Below are positions 15,231 through 20,103 of a stretch of DNA of 20,103 nucleotides, piece after piece (the stretch's first letter is position 1; every line of letters starts with the position of its first letter). Under the pieces are notes generated by a model that was not told the origin of the DNA, did not search any database, and was given only the letters and a program-made list of their open reading frames with translations. The stretch spans positions 1 through 20,103 of the forward strand of contig JAKTTS010000290.1 of the NCBI GenBank assembly GCA_030560485.1. The letters run 5' to 3'. A program made the translations under genes and the position numbers. The DNA is from Ascoidea tarda (nom. inval.) (Eukaryota; Ascomycota; Saccharomycetes; Ascoideales; Ascoideaceae).

Positions 15231-15894
15231 GCAAATTCTTTTTAAATTTTTTTAGAATCATTTTTGGATAAAGAGAGATTGGGTTATTTTGAAAAAAATT
15301 TATCAAATATCACAAAAATGGTCAAAATAATTGTATTTTTTGAAATTTACATAAATCTTTTGATCTTTAATTATCATATTTTTTATTGAAATTTATTTTT
15401 TTTATTTTTTTTAATTGGGATAGATTTTGCATTTATTTAAGGGAAATTACCTCCTTTAATAGTTTTATTTTTTATTTTTTTTTTCATGAATGCTATGGAT
15501 TAAATTTTAGCTATTAATTTTAAATTTGAAATACTTTGCAATGTTAAAAGGTGTATATTTAATGCGGTTTATAAAATTAGGATTTCAATAAAGAGAAAAA
15601 AAAAATCATCTTATTCTTAAAAAGTTGACTAAAAATTAATAAATTCAATACCGGTAACACAGAATTGGATAATATTTTGAAAAAAATGAAAGATTTTAAG
15701 TTAAAAAATTCAGCAATTAATATACGAAAACAAAACGAAATAAGGAAGAACAAGTTTACAAAAACATACTCTAAAAAACAAAAAGGAATATCAGCGTGAG
15801 GCTGTTTTAAAAAAGTTCAGATTGAAACTTGATTTTCAGTAATTTTAGGAGTAAATTCAACAATTTTTTCCTTAATTATTTTTTGATTTTAAAA
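15231..15894. other. AT-rich convergent intergenic region
   Basis: About 660 bases between the ends of ULP2 and the small membrane-protein gene. It is strongly A/T-rich with many A and T homopolymers, suited to two converging 3' ends. No ORF, RNA gene or clear repeat was recognised. Confidence 0.6.
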
Positions 15895-16473
15895 TTATTC
15901 AGGTTTTTCAAGTTCAGGTTTTTCATTTTTGTTGTGTTTTGAATCAATTTTTTTATGTTTAAATCGGTAAAATTTTTTTTTTCCATCACAGTCTTGGTGT
16001 TTGAATTTTTTATGGTTTTTTTCTTCTTTACTATGGTATTTGTAACCTTTAACCCCGTCTTTTTTTCCACCTTTACGACCAAATTTATGTTTCATCATTT
16101 TATGGTAATTTTTAGATTTTTCAGGTTTTTCATCTTGAGAATCATCATTATTATCAGCGCTGAGAATTTTAAACATCTCATCGGCTTGAACATCATCGGT
16201 GTTTGGTGTTTGTAGTTCATTATCATAGTCATAACCGTATATATTGGAGTGAATTTGATGATATTGTGATGGAGATAAGGAGTTAAAATGATGTTGAGGA
16301 ACAGTGTAAAAAATTAAAATGCTGCAAAGAATTGAAAAGAAAAAAGTGGCACCAATACCTGCCATAAAGTATTTGATTCTGACATATTTTAATTCGGATT
16401 TTGGAACCATCTCAATCCCTTCTGAAGGATGAGATGTTTCAACCTTTTGGTATTCGGGAAGTTTTTCAGACAT
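15895..16473 (-). CDS. Unrecognised 192-residue single-span membrane protein, Lys/His-rich tail
   Basis: I do not recognise this protein. The N-terminal 35 residues are polar and contain LPEY (residues 5-8), an LPxY motif of the kind Rsp5-type WW domains can bind, so a link to ubiquitination is possible but speculative. One strong hydrophobic segment spans about 36-57 (FMAGIGATFFFSILCSILIF). Basic residues before it (K25, K29, R32, K34) suggest a cytosolic N-terminus and a lumenal or outside C-terminus. The tail has a Tyr/His-rich part (about 60-85), an acidic part (about 86-118), then a very Lys/His-rich part to the end. The ORF starts at an ATG behind a good TATA box and ends in TAA. It lacks CTG codons like its neighbours. 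It sits between ULP2 and DOA10, which are direct neighbours in S. cerevisiae. That it is a gene is likely; the tail is low-complexity and hard to align. Confidence 0.72.
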   Translation of the reverse strand: MSEKLPEYQKVETSHPSEGIEMVPKSELKYVRIKYFMAGIGATFFFSILCSILIFYTVPQHHFNSLSPSQYHQIHSNIYGYDYDNELQTPNTDDVQADEMFKILSADNNDDSQDEKPEKSKNYHKMMKHKFGRKGGKKDGVKGYKYHSKEEKNHKKFKHQDCDGKKKFYRFKHKKIDSKHNKNEKPELEKPE

Positions 16474-16574
16474 GACAAAAAAATGGGGAAGAGCACGTTA
16501 AGAGATGTAAATCAACACAATTTGAAGTTGATTCAAGTGTAAAGAAATTTTGAGCTGAGGAGGAAATCCCTCAG

Positions 16575-16582
16575 TTTATATA
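16575..16582 (-). promoter_or_regulatory. TATA box of the small membrane-protein gene
   Basis: On the minus strand TATATAAA lies about 100 bases upstream of the ATG at 16473, a normal yeast spacing. It directly flanks a perfect 6-bp inverted repeat CTGAGG/CCTCAG (16555-16574) with an 8-base loop. A consensus TATA box suggests regulated expression. Confidence 0.6.
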
Positions 16583-16672
16583 CTGTTTCCACTGCCGATC
16601 TGGTTCAAAGCCACAAGGCCCAGTCTAAGCGTGTGGCAGTAGCATCTATAGTTGCCATATCGGGGTATTTCT

Positions 16673-16689
16673 CGGAATTCATTATTCCG
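16673..16689. promoter_or_regulatory. CGG-N11-CCG zinc-cluster site (Gal4-type)
   Basis: CGGAATTCATTATTCCG fits the 17-bp CGG-N11-CCG spacing of Gal4-type Zn2Cys6 factors, with the palindrome extended by AAT/ATT. It lies about 90 bases upstream of the TATA box and 200 bases upstream of the small gene's ATG. A further CGG sits at 16661-16663. Which factor would bind is not known. Confidence 0.5.
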
Positions 16690-16762
16690 TCTTATCTACC
16701 ACTTCCAATACCACCGAAGAAACCAACCTACAACTCTAATTAGTGCAAGTTGATAGAAATTG

Positions 16763-16768
16763 CACGTG
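16763..16768. promoter_or_regulatory. CACGTG E-box
   Basis: A CACGTG palindrome in the context GCACGTGG, the core site of Cbf1/Pho4/Tye7-type bHLH factors in yeasts. It is about 290 bases upstream of the small membrane-protein gene and is flanked by two inverted repeats. A 6-bp site can occur by chance. Confidence 0.4.
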
Positions 16769-17202
16769 GTAAGTTGACTTACGACCTTATCTGATAGCAG
16801 CCAACTTGCAAAATGTGGCTTTATGCATAAGCCTGGGTCAAAAGCCGAGAAAAATTCTTGGCTGTTCGGTGAACAGATGAGGATTTATCGGGATCCCAAT
16901 AATGCATGACGCCATTGCGGATAATTACCTCTTTAGGTAATACTTTGGTACAAATGCGAAGCTAAGAAATGACTGTTTATTCTTTAGGTCTCAATGCAAA
17001 ATACCTACAGTATAGAATTAGTCCAGGAAATTCACTCAGCCTCTGTTGATTGAACTATTGCTTTGCTCACGAGAACTGCAGTATCTAGACCCTTCTCGTG
17101 CCATAATTACAATACACACGTTTGAGAAAACTTAATTGCTCTTTTTCCTTTGAAGTTTGTTTTAACTCAAATTGGTCTTTTATGTTGGCCTGTTTCCATA
17201 TT

Positions 17203-20103
17203 CTAGTCAACATTTTCTAAAGTTTTTCCTCTAGCATAGATTTCATCTTTTACCTTTTCATTTAACTGTTCCATATAATCTGCAATACTGATATACGATT
17301 TCATTGAGATGAAAACAACGCAGACTAGATCCCATGCAATTGTTGCGAGTTTAGGATTCGTATTACCACTGATAACATTAAACATCAAAACACTCTTATC
17401 CATTTCTTTGGCAAATTCCAAATCACCAAAGTTACGCAAATACTCGATTTGATGCGCAACTATTAAGATCAAAATTACTGGCAAATTCCATGTGAGCACT
17501 GTCTGCATCGTTGGATATAAATATCTTTTTATCACATAGTCGTATGTGAGTCTAACCCTTAATCTATCACCCAAAAGATATCTTGAATCGTTAGTCAACT
17601 TTTGGAAATATGGAATAATAGTGAAAAAACTTAGGATAATATGACAAGTAACCGCCTTGAAATTAATACTTATTTCATTGCTAATTGGTAAGTTATTTAA
17701 AATCTTAAAAGTGCTGTCAACTGTTTGTTTATGGACCACTCCTAAAAAAAGAAAAGTGGTAAAAATACACATCCAGAATAGCAAAAAGCAGTTTGCTATT
17801 AAAAGAATATCTTTTAAATCTTTCAACAACTTTTTGAGTGTATCCCACACAGCAAAAAATATAAAATCTATTATTCTAATTTTTTCAATTTCATCAACCG
17901 TTTCAGTTTCGTTTTCAATCTGGTTTGTTTTATTTTCCTCTCGGTTTTCATTTTCATAATAATTATTATTTCTGTTTGAATCTGCAGTTCTGCCTCCTTT
18001 TATTTTTGCTTTCCCTGCTTTAATATGGATCAACCATTTTTTTTTAAATAATCTTATAAAATCATATTGTTTGTCAAAACCATGCAACAAAGTGATTAAA
18101 ACTATACTACCAAAATTAATTGATGGTAAGTCTAATTGAAAATAATTATTATTTTTAACACAATAGTTCCTTGAGCTACCAATTGAAAATACATCTCCAA
18201 ATGGATTGGTCTTGCATAAAAATAATGTAAATGGTTTTCCGAATAAAAACATTGCCAAAATAGAGAAAATAAATATTATAATAGAAAAAATCCAAATAGA
18301 AAAAATCAATAAAACAATCCTTAACCCAAAGTTTGGCGGCCTGTACACAATGGCATATGACCTTGGTCCATTTCCATTTAAATTATTATCCAAATCATTA
18401 ACTAAAGTTTCTTCAGCAGAAGAATCACTGGTATAATTGTCAATTTTTTTAATTCGTGTCTTTTTTTTACTTTTGGGATTTGGTAGAACCACATCCTCTT
18501 TTGTAACAGGAATAAATAGTTCATCTAAAAATTTTCTTTTTACTGAATCATTATTTGGTGCTCTGACAAAATTTCCGTTGGGAATAAAGATCGCATTGAT
18601 TGAGGTGTCTTCTTTAAATTTAATCATTGCACTTTGATATGATTCTGGTTTCGAATAATCTGGTTTTGCTCTTAATAATCTTTGAAAAATATTTTTATAT
18701 ACAATATAACCTCTTTCTGTTGCGTCATCATTATTCAATAAGAATGATGATAATCTTAGTTGATGTGAAATGAATTTAAAAATAAAACACCAGTACAACC
18801 TAACGTATTTTATAAGTAATGGAACAAATCTTGTAAATGCAAAAGGTAGGGGATTTCCAACATAAAAATACAATGAGCTTGGGATCTCAATTGGGAAAAA
18901 TTGAATAGATGAAAAATATTTAACGCCATAAGTAAGTCCACCAATACCAAATATAATAAAAAGTGTATATAATACTGCACTAAGCATGAATCTTGACATT
19001 TGTAAAGATAAAGGTTTAACTAGAGCATCATGGATTAATCTAATATTTGGATCGTCTTGAGATCTAATAAAGAATAAAACACCCTTCCTTAAAATAGTTG
19101 ACCGTATCATTCCCACATACAACGCGAACAAACACATATATGCGGTTCCAATTACCCAGTAAGCCATTAATCTAATTGATATGTTTTCGTTAAAGACAAA
19201 TATTGAACTCGTAGCAAAAAATTTAAACTTTTCCAAATCATAAAAATTGTTTAATGAATCGGAAATTAATAAAGGATTTAAAGTAAAATCAACCAAGATA
19301 CCACAATAAGTTGGAAAGGCCAATAATTCTAAAACAAAAATCGAAAATACTTTTAAAGTCAAAATTATGTCATAAAGAAATACGAATAATTTTCTGTTGT
19401 AGCCTGTTAACGGGTTATATCTTGAATGATTTTTCTTCAATCTTAATAAGACCAATTGAACAAGGATAGCAAGAACAATGTAACCAGAAAAAATAAAAAT
19501 AGATCTTTCATTAAAAGTCGGGGGATAATGATTTGTAAGAATATTATTAATTGTAATCAAGACGGGATTAATAAAAGTATTGTTAAAAAACCTTGATAAG
19601 ATATTAATTTTTGGATTTTTTTCTAATAAATTTGATAAGAAAAAATTTGATTTTAATAATAATAAACTGAAAATATTTAGTTTTTTCAATAGAAAAAGAA
19701 GTTTAAATAAAAAGAATTTAATTGTGTTGATGAATAATTTAAAGAAAAAAGCACCAAAATTCGAAGGAAAAAAATAAAAAAAAAACAACCAAGTTAATAT
19801 TAATGTATCAGCAAGAAAAGATAATTTTATTGAGGAAAAGACATCCCAACCCAAGTTGAAAGCCATAAATAAATCCTCTTCATTGGCTAGTTGGTCTTGA
19901 ATTTGTTCATCAAACAAATTTTGGTTTAAATTTTGATTCAAATTTGGGTTTCTATTTAAATTTAAATCCCGAGGATTAACAAAAGGTCCTCTTGGGAATT
20001 GCTGTTGTTCTGGTTGTCTTAGTGGTGGAGGTGGTGGAGGAAAATCTGCTATTAAATCATTTAAATGGTTAGGATTTAAATTCAAATCAACAAATCTACG
20101 AAG
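17203..20103 (-). CDS. SSM4: ERAD ubiquitin ligase Doa10/Ssm4, C-terminal part
   Basis: About 966 residues of the ER and inner-nuclear-membrane E3 ligase Doa10 (yeast Ssm4, human MARCH6), which degrades misfolded and short-lived membrane and soluble proteins with Ubc6/Ubc7. The frame is open to the right edge, so the N-terminus with the RING-CH domain and probably the first two membrane spans is outside; a TTG at 20085 is not a start. The visible part begins with a Pro/Asn/Gln-rich cytosolic linker, then about 12 hydrophobic segments, consistent with spans 3-14 of the 14 known. YAIVYRPPNFGLRI fits a conserved mid-protein block. The last residues, NEKVKDEIYARGKTLENVD, match the conserved C-terminal element needed for substrate degradation. 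No in-frame CTG codon was found in this part. In S. cerevisiae it neighbours ULP2. Confidence 0.93.
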   Translation of the reverse strand, partial: LRRFVDLNLNPNHLNDLIADFPPPPPPLRQPEQQQFPRGPFVNPRDLNLNRNPNLNQNLNQNLFDEQIQDQLANEEDLFMAFNLGWDVFSSIKLSFLADTLILTWLFFFYFFPSNFGAFFFKLFINTIKFFLFKLLFLLKKLNIFSLLLLKSNFFLSNLLEKNPKINILSRFFNNTFINPVLITINNILTNHYPPTFNERSIFIFSGYIVLAILVQLVLLRLKKNHSRYNPLTGYNRKLFVFLYDIILTLKVFSIFVLELLAFPTYCGILVDFTLNPLLISDSLNNFYDLEKFKFFATSSIFVFNENISIRLMAYWVIGTAYMCLFALYVGMIRSTILRKGVLFFIRSQDDPNIRLIHDALVKPLSLQMSRFMLSAVLYTLFIIFGIGGLTYGVKYFSSIQFFPIEIPSSLYFYVGNPLPFAFTRFVPLLIKYVRLYWCFIFKFISHQLRLSSFLLNNDDATERGYIVYKNIFQRLLRAKPDYSKPESYQSAMIKFKEDTSINAIFIPNGNFVRAPNNDSVKRKFLDELFIPVTKEDVVLPNPKSKKKTRIKKIDNYTSDSSAEETLVNDLDNNLNGNGPRSYAIVYRPPNFGLRIVLLIFSIWIFSIIIFIFSILAMFLFGKPFTLFLCKTNPFGDVFSIGSSRNYCVKNNNYFQLDLPSINFGSIVLITLLHGFDKQYDFIRLFKKKWLIHIKAGKAKIKGGRTADSNRNNNYYENENREENKTNQIENETETVDEIEKIRIIDFIFFAVWDTLKKLLKDLKDILLIANCFLLFWMCIFTTFLFLGVVHKQTVDSTFKILNNLPISNEISINFKAVTCHIILSFFTIIPYFQKLTNDSRYLLGDRLRVRLTYDYVIKRYLYPTMQTVLTWNLPVILILIVAHQIEYLRNFGDLEFAKEMDKSVLMFNVISGNTNPKLATIAWDLVCVVFISMKSYISIADYMEQLNEKVKDEIYARGKTLENVD

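Larger units (their letters stand above)
16586..17146. other. GC-rich island with inverted repeats and CGG/CCG sites
   Basis: A stretch between DOA10 and the small membrane-protein gene with no credible ORF. Three lines I counted (16621, 16801, 16861) are 42-50% G+C, while coding lines are nearer 20-30%. It holds several inverted repeats: GTGCAA/TTGCAC (16743-16765), GTAAGT/ACTTAC (16769-16782), TTATGCATAA (16821-16830), GCCGAGAA/TTCTTGGC (16844-16862), CTGTTC/GAACAG (16862-16876), ATTACCT/AGGTAAT (16924-16941) and CACGAGAA/TTCTCGTG (17068-17100). At least nine CGG/CCG triplets occur at 16596-16920. A B-box-like GGTTCAAAGCC (16602-16612) and a T5 run (17142-17146) lie on the plus strand. It is either a complex promoter for the small gene or a structured RNA gene; I cannot decide. 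Confidence 0.5.

Noticed and set aside
15876-16215. Other-frame ORFs over the small membrane-protein gene (both strands)
   Set aside because: They are shadows of the low-complexity Lys/Asn-rich tail and lack a recognisable domain.
16602-16612. B-box-like GGTTCAAAGCC as evidence for another tRNA gene
   Set aside because: No acceptor stem, anticodon arm or A box can be built around it; kept only as a note in the GC-island finding.
16586-17146. A solo LTR or transposon remnant in the GC-rich island
   Set aside because: No TG...CA ends, terminal repeats, target duplications or coding remnants were found.

Overview
The window looks like nuclear DNA of a budding yeast (Saccharomycotina). It has compact, mostly intronless genes, short intergenic gaps, eukaryotic tRNA genes, and orthologues of well-known yeast proteins: Utp22, a Dsc4/Gld1-type protein, Rpc40, a Gyp5/Gyl1-type TBC protein, Glo3, Ulp2 and Doa10/Ssm4. 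Coding DNA is very AT-rich and the proteins carry long Asn/Asp/Ser/Lys tracts. CTG codons are almost absent: I found 6 in about 5,240 codons, and none in UTP22, RPC40, the TBC gene, GLO3, the small membrane-protein gene or DOA10, while CTC is used. The six lie in weakly conserved or polar stretches. This suggests a yeast with a reassigned CUG codon (Ser or Ala), such as a CUG-Ser or CUG-Ala clade, but it is not proof. I cannot name the species.

Layout, left to right. (1) The 3' part of UTP22 (+), entering at the left edge inside a poly-Asn repeat. (2) A DUF1746/Dsc4-Gld1-like membrane-protein gene (+), convergent with RPC40 (-); from memory the same pair is adjacent in S. cerevisiae (YPR109W/YPR110C). 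(3) tRNA-His(GTG) and intron-containing tRNA-Arg(TCT), both (-). (4) A fairly GC-rich intergenic stretch, then a G-poor, ATG-free leader, then the TBC-domain gene (+). (5) GLO3 (+). (6) tRNA-Pro(TGG) (-) with a hairpin and G-run cluster on its upstream side. (7) ULP2 (+). (8) A small unrecognised single-span membrane-protein gene (-) with an elaborate promoter-like GC-rich region behind it. (9) DOA10/SSM4 (-), whose 5' part, including the RING-CH domain, lies beyond the right edge. ULP2 and SSM4 are convergent neighbours in S. cerevisiae (YIL031W/YIL030C), so the small gene sits between an ancient pair.

The genes do not form one pathway. Loose themes are ubiquitin/SUMO turnover (Ulp2, Doa10, the Dsc4-like subunit), membrane traffic (Glo3, TBC protein), and ribosome production and RNA polymerase (Utp22, Rpc40, tRNAs). 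No mobile element, virus-like copy or CRISPR array was seen. The stretches most worth a second look are the CTG depletion, the TBC protein that has lost both catalytic fingers, and the GC-rich hairpin and zinc-cluster-site region at 16586-17146.
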